Counted from the first letter of the stretch, positions 7,526 through 17,197 are shown. The stretch: DNA of 54,654 nt from Suilimivivens sp964393865 (GCA_964393865.1 CAYMUW010000020.1:1-54654); one strand, 5' to 3'. Program-made: numbers and translations. Notes: a model not told the origin generated them from the sequence alone.

Positions 7526-8746
7526 ATGAAAAGATGGAAGAGATTGTTCTGCATCCTGCTAGGGCTTTGCCTGGTTCTGGGAACCGCTTCCAGGTATCAG
7601 ACCACTGCGCTGGCCAGTGAACTGACTAATGAAAGTATTAAGGAAAAGGAAGCAGAAATCAGCAAAGCCAAGGAAGAAAAGAAAGCGCTGCAGAACGGAC
7701 TTACTAATGTAAAAGAAATAAAAAAACAGCTTGAACAGTCCAAAGCGGATCTTGCTGAATATGTGAAGGAACTGGATGATAATCTGGTGGCTATTCAGAC
7801 TAAGATAGACGAACTGAATGCCATGATTACCCAGAAGGAAGAAGAAATTGCCGAGAAGGCTGTGGAGCTTGAAGAAGCATTGCAGGTTCAGCAGGATCAG
7901 TATGAGGCAATGAAAACCAGAATCCAGTTTATGTATGAGAAGGGTGATACGCTGGCTATAGAGCTTTTGTTCAGCGCCGAAGGATTTGGGGATATGCTGA
8001 ATAAAGCGGACTATATTGAAATGCTTTCCGCCTATGACCGAAAAATGCTGGATGAATACGTGGCCCAGGCAGAGTATGTCGCACTCTGCAAGGAGGGATT
8101 AGAGGAAGAAAAGGAAGTTCTTGATCAGGCGAAGGCGGCAGTAGAGGAGGAGGAAGCTTCCTTAAACGAGCTGATTGCGGCCAAGAAAGAGGAGGTAGAC
8201 AGGGTTTCTGGCGATATCCAGGGCAAGGAAGCCGCTATTAAGGAGTATGAGGCCGAGATTGCCGCTCAGGATGATACCATTAAGGCTTTGGAAGCGGCTG
8301 TTGCAGAAGAAAGAAAGAAACTTGCCGCAGAGCAGGGGCGCAAATACGACGGCGGTATTTTTACCTGGCCGGCTCCATCTTATACCAGAATTTCCGATGA
8401 CTATGGGTACAGAATACATCCTACCCTCGGTGTTCAGCAATTCCATAACGGTGTTGACATGGCAGCACCGGGAGGCAGCCCCATTTTAGCTGCTTATGAC
8501 GGTAAGGTGGTTGCTGCAGCTTATAATAACACCATGGGTAACTATATCATGATTGATCATGGAGACAACTTGTATACAATTTATATGCATGCCTCGGCGC
8601 TTTATGTTTCTGAGGGAGCGGAGGTTTCCAAGGGAGATAAAATTGCGGCTGTGGGAACTACAGGACGCTCTACCGGAAATCATCTGCATTTCAGTGTCAG
8701 GCTGAACGGAAGCTATGTAAATCCATGGAATTATTTGAAATCCTAG
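7526..8746 (+). CDS. FtsEX-linked coiled-coil M23 (LytM) endopeptidase
   Basis: This 406-residue exported protein has a signal peptide (basic MKRWKR, hydrophobic core, cleavage near ALA-S31), a long charged coiled coil (about 32-270) and a C-terminal M23/LytM domain (about 280-406). The zinc ligands and catalytic residues are all present: H307-xxx-D311, H355 and H386-L-H388. It therefore looks like an active peptidoglycan endopeptidase, unlike E. coli EnvC, whose LytM domain is degenerate. Following ftsX by 18 bases, it is the obvious FtsEX partner, playing the part that PcsB or CwlO plays in other Gram-positives. GAGG lies upstream of the ATG. Confidence 0.9.
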   Translation: MKRWKRLFCILLGLCLVLGTASRYQTTALASELTNESIKEKEAEISKAKEEKKALQNGLTNVKEIKKQLEQSKADLAEYVKELDDNLVAIQTKIDELNAMITQKEEEIAEKAVELEEALQVQQDQYEAMKTRIQFMYEKGDTLAIELLFSAEGFGDMLNKADYIEMLSAYDRKMLDEYVAQAEYVALCKEGLEEEKEVLDQAKAAVEEEEASLNELIAAKKEEVDRVSGDIQGKEAAIKEYEAEIAAQDDTIKALEAAVAEERKKLAAEQGRKYDGGIFTWPAPSYTRISDDYGYRIHPTLGVQQFHNGVDMAAPGGSPILAAYDGKVVAAAYNNTMGNYIMIDHGDNLYTIYMHASALYVSEGAEVSKGDKIAAVGTTGRSTGNHLHFSVRLNGSYVNPWNYLKS

Positions 8747-8765
8747 ACAGAATGGAGAGATAAGA

Positions 8766-10067
8766 GTGGATAAGTCATCAGAAGAATTTGACACCATGTC
8801 TCAGCAAGAGGAGACAGTCAAGGGGGGAAATGAGAAAAAGCAGAACAGGAAGAATTTCCTGTTTGGTATGGTTTTTGGAGTGCTGGTTGTTTCGTTGGTG
8901 GTAGTAAGTGTTTATGCCGGGAAAATGGCATATCATCTGCTTATGGTTAAAGGCACCGGAGCACAGAGCGCAGAGGGAGAAAGCGTAGTCAGTACCGATA
9001 CCATCCAGAAAATGAGAACCATTGAGGAAGTGATCAATACCTATTATTATGGCGATGAGGTTACCGCAGCAGAGCTTCAGGATGGGGTATATAAAGGAAT
9101 GATGGAGGCTCTGGGAGATCCCTATTCCGAATATTATTCTGTTGAAGAACTGGAAGATGTGGTGAACAGTAATCAGGGGATATCCTACGGTATAGGAGCT
9201 TATATTTCCCTGAATCAACAGATGAGTATGGCGATGATCAGCGGAGTCATGGAGGAAAGTCCTGCACAGGAGGCTGGCCTTCGGGAAGGCGACATTATTT
9301 ATCAGGTGGAGGGTGAATCCACACAGGGAATGAGCCTTACCAAGGTAGTCAGTCTGGTTAAGGGAAGGGAAGGAACTACGGTGCACCTGACCATATACCG
9401 CGAGGGAGAGGCGGATTATCTGGATTTTGAAATAGTCAGAGCCAAACAGATTGAAACCACTACGGTGGACAGCGGAATGCTGGAAGGACATGAGGATATC
9501 GGCTATCTTAGAATTCGGGAGTTTGACACCGTCACGGTAGATCAGTATACGGAAGCTATGGCGGTTTTGACAGAGCAGGGCATGAAGGGATTGGTTTTAG
9601 ACCTTAGAAGCAATCCGGGAGGCGACCTGACAGCGGTAGTGGAAATAGCAAGAAAGATTTTGCCGGCCGGACTCATCGTCTATACGGAGGATAAGGAAGG
9701 GAACCGCAAGGAATATACCTGTGACGGAGAAAGAGAGCTTCAGATACCGTTGACTGTGTTGGTGAACGGTTATTCTGCAAGTGCTTCCGAGATTCTTGCA
9801 GGTGCTATTCAGGACTATAATAAAGGAACCTTAATAGGAACAACCACCTACGGAAAGGGTATTGTACAGCGTATTCACAGATTGGATGACGGAACAGCAT
9901 TAAAGCTTACGGTAAGTGCATATTTTACACCGTCCGGAAGAAATATTCACGGAATTGGCATTGAGCCCGATATTGAGCTGGAATATGATTATGATGCATA
10001 CGATGCTGACGGAACGGATAATCAGGTTGAAAGGGCGATAGAAGTGCTGGAAGGAAAAATCGGATAA
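8766..10067 (+). CDS. S41-family C-terminal processing protease (CtpA/CtpB-like)
   Basis: This 433-residue protein has one N-terminal membrane anchor (about residues 31-60), a PDZ domain (about 125-215) and an S41 peptidase domain. The expected Ser-Lys dyad is present: S339 in the SASASEI motif and K364 in TTYGKG, with the 25-residue spacing of the family. It acts outside the membrane and degrades or trims proteins from the C terminus. GTG 8766 is the start, with GGAGAG just upstream. It lies 19 bases after the M23 gene and before a strong terminator, so it ends the ftsEX operon and may control the M23 enzyme's level; that last point is inference. Confidence 0.9.
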   Translation: MDKSSEEFDTMSQQEETVKGGNEKKQNRKNFLFGMVFGVLVVSLVVVSVYAGKMAYHLLMVKGTGAQSAEGESVVSTDTIQKMRTIEEVINTYYYGDEVTAAELQDGVYKGMMEALGDPYSEYYSVEELEDVVNSNQGISYGIGAYISLNQQMSMAMISGVMEESPAQEAGLREGDIIYQVEGESTQGMSLTKVVSLVKGREGTTVHLTIYREGEADYLDFEIVRAKQIETTTVDSGMLEGHEDIGYLRIREFDTVTVDQYTEAMAVLTEQGMKGLVLDLRSNPGGDLTAVVEIARKILPAGLIVYTEDKEGNRKEYTCDGERELQIPLTVLVNGYSASASEILAGAIQDYNKGTLIGTTTYGKGIVQRIHRLDDGTALKLTVSAYFTPSGRNIHGIGIEPDIELEYDYDAYDADGTDNQVERAIEVLEGKIG

Positions 10068-10092
10068 TAAAAACAGCAAAGAAAATAACACG

Positions 10093-10136
10093 AAAGTACA
10101 GAACAAAAGTTCGATTTTGCTCTGTACTTTTTATTT
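10093..10136 (+). terminator. Rho-independent terminator of the ftsEX operon
   Basis: AAAGTACAGA (10093-10102) pairs with TCTGTACTTT (10121-10130), and the inner CAAAA/TTTTG extends the stem. A T run follows. Confidence 0.85.
10101..10113 (+). promoter_or_regulatory. LexA (SOS) box-like palindrome upstream of uvrB
   Basis: GAACAAAAGTTCG carries the GAAC-N4-GTTC core of the Gram-positive LexA box (Bacillus consensus CGAAC-N4-GTTCG). It lies about 100 bases before the uvrB start and just upstream of the proposed promoter, inside the upstream terminator. Confidence 0.5.
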
Positions 10137-10142
10137 ATGGTC

Positions 10143-10151
10143 TGCTATAAT
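10143..10151 (+). promoter_or_regulatory. Extended -10 promoter of uvrBA
   Basis: TGCTATAAT forms a complete extended -10 element 64 bases before the uvrB start. The -35 position (TGTACT, 10123-10128) is poor. Confidence 0.5.
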
Positions 10152-10214
10152 AACACTCGGGCATAGATAGAAGCTTGAATGGAAATGCTTATCAATATAA
10201 AAGGAGGAGCTTTC

Positions 10215-12224
10215 ATGGATCGGTTTAAGCTAGTATCGGAATATCAACCTACCGGTGACCAGCCTCGGGCAATTGCGGAATTGGTGGAGGGATTTCAAAA
10301 GGGTAACCAGTTTCAGACGCTTCTGGGAGTTACAGGCTCCGGAAAGACCTTTACCATGGCTAATGTCATTGCGGCATTGAATAAGCCAACCTTAATTATT
10401 GCGCACAATAAAACGCTGGCAGGGCAGCTCTATGGAGAGTTTAAGGAGTTTTTCCCGGAGAATGCGGTAGAGTATTTTGTGTCCTACTATGACTACTATC
10501 AGCCTGAGGCCTATGTGCCCTCTTCGGATACCTATATTGCCAAGGATTCTGCTGTAAATGACGAAATTGATAAGCTGAGATTGTCCGCTACGGCCTCGCT
10601 TTCCGAGCGGAAGGACGTGATTGTGGTGGCCAGTGTATCCTGCATTTACGGCTTGGGAAGCCCGGATGACTATCAGGAGATGATTGTCTCCCTGAGACCG
10701 GGGATGACCAAGGATCGTGATCAGGTGCTTCGTGAATTGATTGATATTCAGTACGATCGAAATGACATGGATTTGGACAGAGGATGCTTTCGTGTAAGAG
10801 GAGATGTGGTAGAGATATACCCGGCACAGGGCGGAGATTATCTGATTCGAGTTGAATTTTTCGGTGATGAGATAGACAGGATAGTACAGACAGATCCGTT
10901 GACAGGACAGGTTCACGCTACATTGGAGCATATAGCCATATTTCCTGCTTCCCACTATGTGGTTCCTCAGGAAAAGATTAACGAGGCATGTAAGAATATA
11001 GAAGCGGAGCTGGAGGAGCGTATTCGTTTTTTTAAAGGCGAAGACAAGCTTTTGGAGGCTCAGAGAATTTCGGAACGGACTAATTTTGATATTGAAATGT
11101 TGAAAGAAACCGGCTTTTGCTCCGGGATTGAAAATTATTCCCGTCATTTGGCGGGGATGCCGGCAGGAGCAATGCCCCATACATTGATGGATTATTTTGG
11201 GGATGATTATCTGATTATTATTGATGAATCCCATATGACCATTCCTCAGATTGGAGCAATGTACACGGGTGACAGATCCCGCAAGACGACACTGGTGGAC
11301 TATGGATTCCGGCTTCCGTCTGCATTGGATAACAGACCTCTTTGCTTTGCCGAGTTTGAACAGCATATTGACCAGATGCTGTTTGTATCCGCAACGCCCG
11401 CCAACTATGAACGGGATCATGAGCTTTTGCGCACGGAACAGATTATTCGTCCTACCGGACTTCTGGACCCCGAGATTTCGGTGCGTCCCGTGGAGGGGCA
11501 GATTGACGACCTGATATCAGAAATTAATCGGGAGACGCAGAAGCATAACAAGGTTCTGGTAACCACCCTTACCAAGCGGATGGCGGAAGATTTGACGGAC
11601 TATATGAATGATGTGGACATCAGAGTGAAATATCTCCATTCCGATGTGGATACTCTTGAGAGGGCTGAGATCATTCGCGATATGCGGCTGGATGTTTTTG
11701 ATGTGCTGGTAGGTATCAATCTTTTAAGGGAGGGACTTGATATTCCCGAAATTTCTCTGGTAGCGATTTTGGATGCGGACAAAGAGGGGTTTCTTCGTTC
11801 CGAGACATCCCTGATTCAGACCGTCGGGCGTGCGGCGCGAAATGTGGAGGGACATGTCATCATGTATGCGGATCAGATGACGGATTCCATGCGTGCAGCC
11901 ATCGACGAGACCAACAGACGTCGTGCCATTCAGCAGAAATATAATGAGGAGCATCATATTACGCCACAGTCCATCAAAAAGGCAGTGCGGGATTTGATCA
12001 GCATTTCCAAGGTGATTGCCAAGGAGGAGCTGCAATTTGAGAAGGACCCCGAGTCCATGAGCAGGGCGGAGCTGGATAAGCTGATACGGCAGGTTGAAAA
12101 GCAGATGAAGAAAGCCGCAGCGGATTTGAATTTTGAGGCGGCAGCAGAGCTGCGTGACAAAATGACAGAGCTTAAAATAAAGTACAAAGAGATGGAGGAT
12201 GACGAGCGCAAAGAAAAGCGCTGA
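10215..12224 (+). CDS. uvrB: Excinuclease ABC subunit B
   Basis: UvrB is the damage-verifying helicase-like subunit of nucleotide excision repair; it is loaded by UvrA and then recruits UvrC. The 669-residue protein has the usual length, Walker A GVTGSGKT near residue 40, the beta-hairpin region with paired tyrosines (YYDYYQPEAYVP), helicase motifs including DESH and the QTVGRAARN motif VI, and a C-terminal UVR domain that contacts UvrC. The start at 10215 is set by AAAGGAGGAG (about 10200-10209); an in-frame ATG 36 bases upstream has none. uvrA follows after 51 bases, and uvrC lies about 31 kb away. Confidence 0.98.
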   Translation: MDRFKLVSEYQPTGDQPRAIAELVEGFQKGNQFQTLLGVTGSGKTFTMANVIAALNKPTLIIAHNKTLAGQLYGEFKEFFPENAVEYFVSYYDYYQPEAYVPSSDTYIAKDSAVNDEIDKLRLSATASLSERKDVIVVASVSCIYGLGSPDDYQEMIVSLRPGMTKDRDQVLRELIDIQYDRNDMDLDRGCFRVRGDVVEIYPAQGGDYLIRVEFFGDEIDRIVQTDPLTGQVHATLEHIAIFPASHYVVPQEKINEACKNIEAELEERIRFFKGEDKLLEAQRISERTNFDIEMLKETGFCSGIENYSRHLAGMPAGAMPHTLMDYFGDDYLIIIDESHMTIPQIGAMYTGDRSRKTTLVDYGFRLPSALDNRPLCFAEFEQHIDQMLFVSATPANYERDHELLRTEQIIRPTGLLDPEISVRPVEGQIDDLISEINRETQKHNKVLVTTLTKRMAEDLTDYMNDVDIRVKYLHSDVDTLERAEIIRDMRLDVFDVLVGINLLREGLDIPEISLVAILDADKEGFLRSETSLIQTVGRAARNVEGHVIMYADQMTDSMRAAIDETNRRRAIQQKYNEEHHITPQSIKKAVRDLISISKVIAKEELQFEKDPESMSRAELDKLIRQVEKQMKKAAADLNFEAAAELRDKMTELKIKYKEMEDDERKEKR

Positions 12225-12275
12225 CAGACTTTGCGATTAAGGTGCCGCAGATAAGCAGGACGGCATGGAAAGGAA

Positions 12276-15182
12276 ATGGATATTGAGATGAAATTATCGG
12301 ACAAGCATGTAGAGACGCCCAGAATACGTCCCAGAGAATTTATTAAGATCAGAGGTGCCAATGAGCATAATCTTCAAAATTTAGATGTGGATATTCCCAG
12401 AAACGAGCTGGTGGTTTTAACCGGGTTGTCCGGCTCGGGTAAGTCTTCTCTGGCCTTTGACACAATCTATGCGGAGGGACAGAGGAGATATATGGAATCC
12501 CTGTCTTCCTATGCAAGGCAGTTTCTGGGCCAGATGGAAAAGCCCAATGTGGAAAAGATAGAGGGATTATCACCGGCTATCTCCATTGATCAGAAATCGA
12601 CCAACAGAAATCCCCGTTCCACGGTGGGAACCGTGACGGAAATATATGATTATTTCAGACTTCTTTATGCCCGTGTAGGTATTCCTCATTGCCCGGAATG
12701 CGGAAAAGAAATCAGGCGGCAAAGTGTGGATCAGATTGTGGATCATGTAATGGAGCTGCCGGAGGGAACCAGGCTGCAGCTTCTTGCGCCGGTGGTTCGC
12801 GGCAGAAAGGGAGAGCATGTCAAGGTGTTTGAACGTGCCAAGAGGAGCGGCTACGTTCGTGTCCGGGTTGATGGAAATCTTTATGAGCTTACAGAAGAAA
12901 TTAAGCTGGATAAAAACATCAAGCACAATATTGAGATCGTGGTGGATCGATTGGTGGTAAAACCGGGGATTGAGAGAAGACTTACGGATTCCATTGAAAA
13001 TGTCATGGAGCTTTCCGAAGGGCTTTTAATGGTTGATGTGATAGGCGGAGAAACCATTAATTTCAGTCAAAGCTTTGCCTGTCCCGACTGCGGTGTCAGC
13101 ATCAGCGAGATTGAGCCCAGAAGCTTTTCCTTTAATAATCCATTTGGAGCCTGCCCTGTATGCTTTGGACTTGGTTATAAGATGGAATTTGATCCCGAGC
13201 TGATGATACCGGATAGAACGCTTAGTATTAACGAAGGAGCCATTCAGGTTATGGGGTGGCAGTCCTGCAACGAGCCGGGCAGCTTTACCAATGCACTTTT
13301 ACGGGCTCTTGCTCAGGAATTTAAATTTAGCCTTGATACTCCTATGGATAAGCTTCCGGAGAAAATTTTCCATATGCTGATTTATGGCACCAACGGTAAA
13401 GAGGTGAAGGTTCATTATAAAGGACAGAGAGGCGAGGGAGTCTATCCCGTGGCCTTTGAAGGTCTGATCAGAAATGTGGAGCGTAAGTACAGGGAAACGG
13501 GCTCTGATATTATTAAACAGGAATATGAATCCTTTATGCGCATTACACCCTGTAAGGAATGCGGCGGCATGAGACTGAAAAGAGAATCTCTTGCAGTGAC
13601 CGTATGTGATAAGAATATTTATCAGATTACTTCTATGTCTATTCGGGATCTTTATGCTTTTTTGCAGGAAATGAAGCTGACCAACCAGCAGATGCTGATC
13701 GGTAAACAAATCTTAAAGGAGATTAATGCAAGGGTTGGGTTCCTGATTGATGTGGGACTGGAATACCTTTCTCTGGCCCGGGCTACTGGAACTCTTTCCG
13801 GCGGCGAGGCGCAGAGAATCCGACTTGCGACCCAGATCGGTTCCGGATTGGTGGGAGTCTGTTATATTTTGGATGAACCCAGTATCGGGCTGCATCAGAA
13901 GGACAATGATAAATTGTTGAACACGCTGAAAAATCTTCGTGATCTTGGCAATACCCTGATTGTGGTAGAGCATGATGAGGATACCATGCTGGAGGCGGAT
14001 TATATTGTGGATATCGGACCCGGCGCCGGGTCTCATGGAGGAAAAGTGGTGGCGCAGGGAACCGCACAGGATGTTATGCAGGTGGAAGAATCCGTTACAG
14101 GGCAGTACTTAAGCGGAAAAATGCAGGTGCCGGTGCCGGATGAGCGCCGGAAGCCCAAAGGATGGCTTACCATAAGCGGCGCCGGTGAAAATAATTTAAA
14201 GGATATTACCGTAAAGGTTCCCATAGGGGTGCTTACCTGTGTGACCGGTGTTTCCGGTTCGGGGAAAAGCTCTCTGGTCAATGAAATTCTTTATAAGCGT
14301 CTGGCAAGGGATTTAAACCGGGCAAGAACCATTCCCGGAAAACACAAAAATATCACTGGCATCAAAAAGCTGGACAAGGTAATTGATATAGACCAGTCGC
14401 CGATCGGCAGGACGCCCAGATCAAACCCTGCAACCTATACAGGTGTATTTGACATGATCAGGGATTTGTTTGCGGGAACACCCGATGCCAAAGCAAGAGG
14501 CTATAAGAAAGGCCGGTTTAGCTTTAACGTGAAGGGCGGGCGGTGTGAAGCCTGCAGCGGAGACGGAATCATTAAAATTGAGATGCATTTTCTGCCGGAC
14601 GTATATGTACCCTGTGAGGTATGTGGGGGCAAGCGCTATAACAGGGAAACTCTGGAGGTTAAGTATAAAGGGAAAAGCATCTATGATGTGTTGGATATGA
14701 CTGTTGAGGAGGCGGTTCCGTTCTTTGAAAATCTGCCTGCTATCCGTCGGAAAATAGAGACCTTAAATGATGTAGGTCTCTCCTATGTGAAGCTGGGACA
14801 GCCTTCTACCACCTTATCCGGCGGTGAAGCACAAAGAATTAAGCTGGCGGCGGAGCTTAGCAAAAGGAGCACGGGGAATACCATATATATCTTGGATGAG
14901 CCTACTACCGGACTTCATTTTGCGGATGTACACAAGCTGGTGGAAATTCTTCATCGTTTGGCGGATGGAGGCAATACCGTGGTGGTAATCGAGCATAACC
15001 TTGATGTGATTAAGACCGCCGATTATATTATTGATATGGGACCTGACGGCGGCGACAGGGGAGGAACCGTTGTAGCATGCGGCACGCCCGAGGAGGTTGC
15101 CGAAATGCCGGAGTCTTATACAGGACAATATGTGAAAAAAATGTTGAAAAGGTATAAAGAAAATTTGGAAAAGTACCGATAA
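12276..15182 (+). CDS. uvrA: Excinuclease ABC subunit A
   Basis: UvrA is the damage-recognition ATPase of nucleotide excision repair. The 968-residue protein has two ABC modules, with Walker A GLSGSGKSS near residue 52 and GVSGSGKSS near 660. Two LSGGEAQRI signatures are visible. Its CxxC zinc-binding pairs include CPEC (near 143), CPDC/CPVC (near 270-300) and CEAC/CEVC (near 755-785). Length is slightly above the common ~940 residues. The ATG at 12276 lies immediately after GGAAAGGAA, so the in-frame ATG at 12288 (12 bases away) may be the true start. It forms an operon with uvrB and ends at a strong terminator. Confidence 0.98.
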   Translation: MDIEMKLSDKHVETPRIRPREFIKIRGANEHNLQNLDVDIPRNELVVLTGLSGSGKSSLAFDTIYAEGQRRYMESLSSYARQFLGQMEKPNVEKIEGLSPAISIDQKSTNRNPRSTVGTVTEIYDYFRLLYARVGIPHCPECGKEIRRQSVDQIVDHVMELPEGTRLQLLAPVVRGRKGEHVKVFERAKRSGYVRVRVDGNLYELTEEIKLDKNIKHNIEIVVDRLVVKPGIERRLTDSIENVMELSEGLLMVDVIGGETINFSQSFACPDCGVSISEIEPRSFSFNNPFGACPVCFGLGYKMEFDPELMIPDRTLSINEGAIQVMGWQSCNEPGSFTNALLRALAQEFKFSLDTPMDKLPEKIFHMLIYGTNGKEVKVHYKGQRGEGVYPVAFEGLIRNVERKYRETGSDIIKQEYESFMRITPCKECGGMRLKRESLAVTVCDKNIYQITSMSIRDLYAFLQEMKLTNQQMLIGKQILKEINARVGFLIDVGLEYLSLARATGTLSGGEAQRIRLATQIGSGLVGVCYILDEPSIGLHQKDNDKLLNTLKNLRDLGNTLIVVEHDEDTMLEADYIVDIGPGAGSHGGKVVAQGTAQDVMQVEESVTGQYLSGKMQVPVPDERRKPKGWLTISGAGENNLKDITVKVPIGVLTCVTGVSGSGKSSLVNEILYKRLARDLNRARTIPGKHKNITGIKKLDKVIDIDQSPIGRTPRSNPATYTGVFDMIRDLFAGTPDAKARGYKKGRFSFNVKGGRCEACSGDGIIKIEMHFLPDVYVPCEVCGGKRYNRETLEVKYKGKSIYDVLDMTVEEAVPFFENLPAIRRKIETLNDVGLSYVKLGQPSTTLSGGEAQRIKLAAELSKRSTGNTIYILDEPTTGLHFADVHKLVEILHRLADGGNTVVVIEHNLDVIKTADYIIDMGPDGGDRGGTVVACGTPEEVAEMPESYTGQYVKKMLKRYKENLEKYR

Positions 15183-15197
15183 AGATATCAAAGCATG

Positions 15198-15249
15198 GAC
15201 GCAGTAGTTTGACGGACGGAACCGTTCTGATTTCTGCGTCCTTTTTTTG
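15198..15249 (+). terminator. Rho-independent terminator of uvrBA
   Basis: GGACGCAG (15198-15205) pairs with CTGCGTCC (15235-15242), with an inner CGGACGG/CCGTTCTG-type helix possible, followed by seven T residues. Confidence 0.85.
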
Positions 15250-15271
15250 TTAATTTTTTATGAAATCCCTT

Positions 15272-15299
15272 TGAAAATGTATTTCTATGGGTTATAATA
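15272..15299 (+). promoter_or_regulatory. Promoter of the mbl-flhO-flhP operon
   Basis: TTGAAA (15272-15277) and a perfect TATAAT (15294-15299) are separated by 16 bases, about 70 bases before the start codon. It is a sigma-A type site, although the operon carries flagellar genes. Confidence 0.6.
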
Positions 15300-15366
15300 A
15301 CTTTGTATGTGCCTGATTATTGAAAATTATTATAACTAAAAATAGAAAATTTACAGAAAGGGGTAT

Positions 15367-16365
15367 ATGGCAATGCAGTATACAGATATCGGAATTGATT
15401 TGGGAACCGCCAGCATTTTGGTCTACATCAGAGGGAGAGGAGTTGTTCTGAAAGAGCCCTCGGTTGTAGCTTTTGATAGAGACACCAACAGGATTAAAGC
15501 AATCGGAGAGGACGCAAGGCTGATGCTGGGAAGAACCCCCGGCAACATTGTGGCAGTCCGTCCTTTGCGTCAGGGTGTTATTTCTGACTACAGAGTTACG
15601 GAGCAGATGATGAAATATTTCATCCAGAAGGCTCTCGGAAAGCGGACCTTTAGAAAGCCCAGAATCGCTGTGTGTGTACCCAGCGGTGTCACAGAGGTAG
15701 AAAAGAAAGCAGTTGAGGATGCAACTCTGCAGGCAGGCGCCAGAGAGGTGTCAATTATTGAGGAGCCTATTGCGGCAGCAATCGGTGCGGGAATTGATAT
15801 TTCCAAGCCCTGCGGTAACATGATCGTAGATATCGGGGGAGGTACCTCGGATATTGCGGTTATTTCTCTTGGCGGAACGGTTGTCAGCGCTTCCATTAAA
15901 ATTGCCGGAGACGATTTTGATGAAGCTCTTGTCAGATATATGCGAAAGAAACATAATCTGCTGATTGGAGAAAGAACAGCAGAGGATATTAAGATTAAAA
16001 TCGGTTCAGCCTTCAAACGCCCGGAAGTGGATTATATGGATGTGAGGGGACGTAATCTGGTAACAGGTCTTCCCAAAACAGTCAAGGTATCCTCCGAGGA
16101 GACAGAGGAGGCACTGAAGGAAACCACGGCTCAGATTATTGAGACCATACACAGTGTCTTGGAGAAAACGCCCCCGGAGCTTGCAGCGGATATTGCCGAC
16201 AGAGGAATTGTTCTTACGGGAGGCGGCAGCCTCTTGCGTGGACTAGAGGATTTGATTGCCGAGAAGACTGGAATCAACACGATGACAGCGGAAGACCCTA
16301 TGACCGCAGTTGCCATCGGTACAGGAAAATACGTGGAATTCCTTGCAGGTTACAAGGAAGATTAG
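15367..16365 (+). CDS. mbl: MreB/Mbl-family rod-shape actin homologue
   Basis: This 332-residue MreB-family protein forms membrane-associated filaments that direct sidewall peptidoglycan synthesis. The actin-fold nucleotide motifs are present: DLGTASILVYIRGRG near the N terminus, EEPIAAAIGAGID, the phosphate-2 loop DIGGGTSDIAVISLGG, and GGGSLLRGL near residue 280. I call it Mbl rather than MreB because it sits directly before flhO and flhP, as in Bacillus, and not beside mreC/mreD. AAAGGGG (15357-15363) is close to ATG 15367; ATG 15373 has better spacing and would remove only two residues. Confidence 0.85.
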   Translation: MAMQYTDIGIDLGTASILVYIRGRGVVLKEPSVVAFDRDTNRIKAIGEDARLMLGRTPGNIVAVRPLRQGVISDYRVTEQMMKYFIQKALGKRTFRKPRIAVCVPSGVTEVEKKAVEDATLQAGAREVSIIEEPIAAAIGAGIDISKPCGNMIVDIGGGTSDIAVISLGGTVVSASIKIAGDDFDEALVRYMRKKHNLLIGERTAEDIKIKIGSAFKRPEVDYMDVRGRNLVTGLPKTVKVSSEETEEALKETTAQIIETIHSVLEKTPPELAADIADRGIVLTGGGSLLRGLEDLIAEKTGINTMTAEDPMTAVAIGTGKYVEFLAGYKED

Positions 16366-16409
16366 ACGGAAGGAATGACATTCAGGTCTTCTGACAGAAA
16401 GGTGTTTAT

Positions 16410-17186
16410 ATGATAAAGGGACTCTATACCGCCTATACAGGCATGATTAACGAACAGCATAGAATGGATGTGCTTACCAACAATCTGGCCAATGCGGATA
16501 CCAACGGCTATAAGAAGGAAGGAGCCACCAGCCAGACTTTTGAACAGGTTCTTGCGTACAAGATCAAGGACGCATCGGAGGGCTATAATCTTTCCAGAAG
16601 GATTGGCGTCAATCATCCAGGAGTTAAGATCGGTGAAGGCTATACGGATTTTTCCCAGGGGCCTATTAAAACCACCGGGAACACCTATGATCTGGCTTTG
16701 ACGGATAAGGGATTTTTTGCTGTTGAGTTTACCAATAAGGCGGGGGAAACCTCTGTAAAATACACCAGAGACGGGGATTTTACCCTGACGCAGGAAGGTC
16801 GTCTGGTAACCAGAGACGGGGATGCGGTTCTGGATGAGGACGGGCAGCCCATAGAGATTGATCCCTTAAAAACTACGGAAATTAACACATCCGGTCAGAT
16901 TATACAGGATGGACGGGTAGTGGCTACCATTCAGGTTACCGATTTTGAAGATTATAATTATTTGGAGCGGTATGGAGAGAATTATTACCAGCCCGTAGAG
17001 GGAGCAACCCAGACGGATGCCGCAGCACAGGTTTATTCCGGATATCTGGAGACCTCCAATATTTCGGTAGTGACGGAGATGGTGAATATGATTACTGTTT
17101 CCAGAGCATATGAAAGTAACCAAAAGGTTATTACAACATTTGACGGCACGCTTGACATTGCGGCAAACCAGCTTGGTAAAATTTAA
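16410..17186 (+). CDS. flhO: Flagellar hook-basal body rod protein, FlhO (FlgF-like)
   Basis: This 258-residue protein belongs to the flagellar rod/hook family exported by the flagellar type III apparatus. It has the conserved N-terminal motif GLYTAYTGMINEQHRMDVLTNNLAN, of which LTNNLANADTNGYKK is diagnostic, and the C-terminal EMVNMITVSRAYESNQKVI helix, with a variable middle. These two ends pack as the coiled-coil core of the rod. Together with the following flhP it matches the flhO-flhP pair next to mbl in Bacillus. AGAAAGG precedes the ATG. The gene ends 11 bases before flhP. Confidence 0.9.
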   Translation: MIKGLYTAYTGMINEQHRMDVLTNNLANADTNGYKKEGATSQTFEQVLAYKIKDASEGYNLSRRIGVNHPGVKIGEGYTDFSQGPIKTTGNTYDLALTDKGFFAVEFTNKAGETSVKYTRDGDFTLTQEGRLVTRDGDAVLDEDGQPIEIDPLKTTEINTSGQIIQDGRVVATIQVTDFEDYNYLERYGENYYQPVEGATQTDAAAQVYSGYLETSNISVVTEMVNMITVSRAYESNQKVITTFDGTLDIAANQLGKI

Positions 17187-17197
17187 GGAGGCAGCTT

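Noticed and set aside
10392..11420. A 342-codon open frame on the minus strand inside uvrB
   Set aside because: It is antisense to a fully conserved uvrB, has no RBS and its translation matches no family; it is a long shadow of a coding region.
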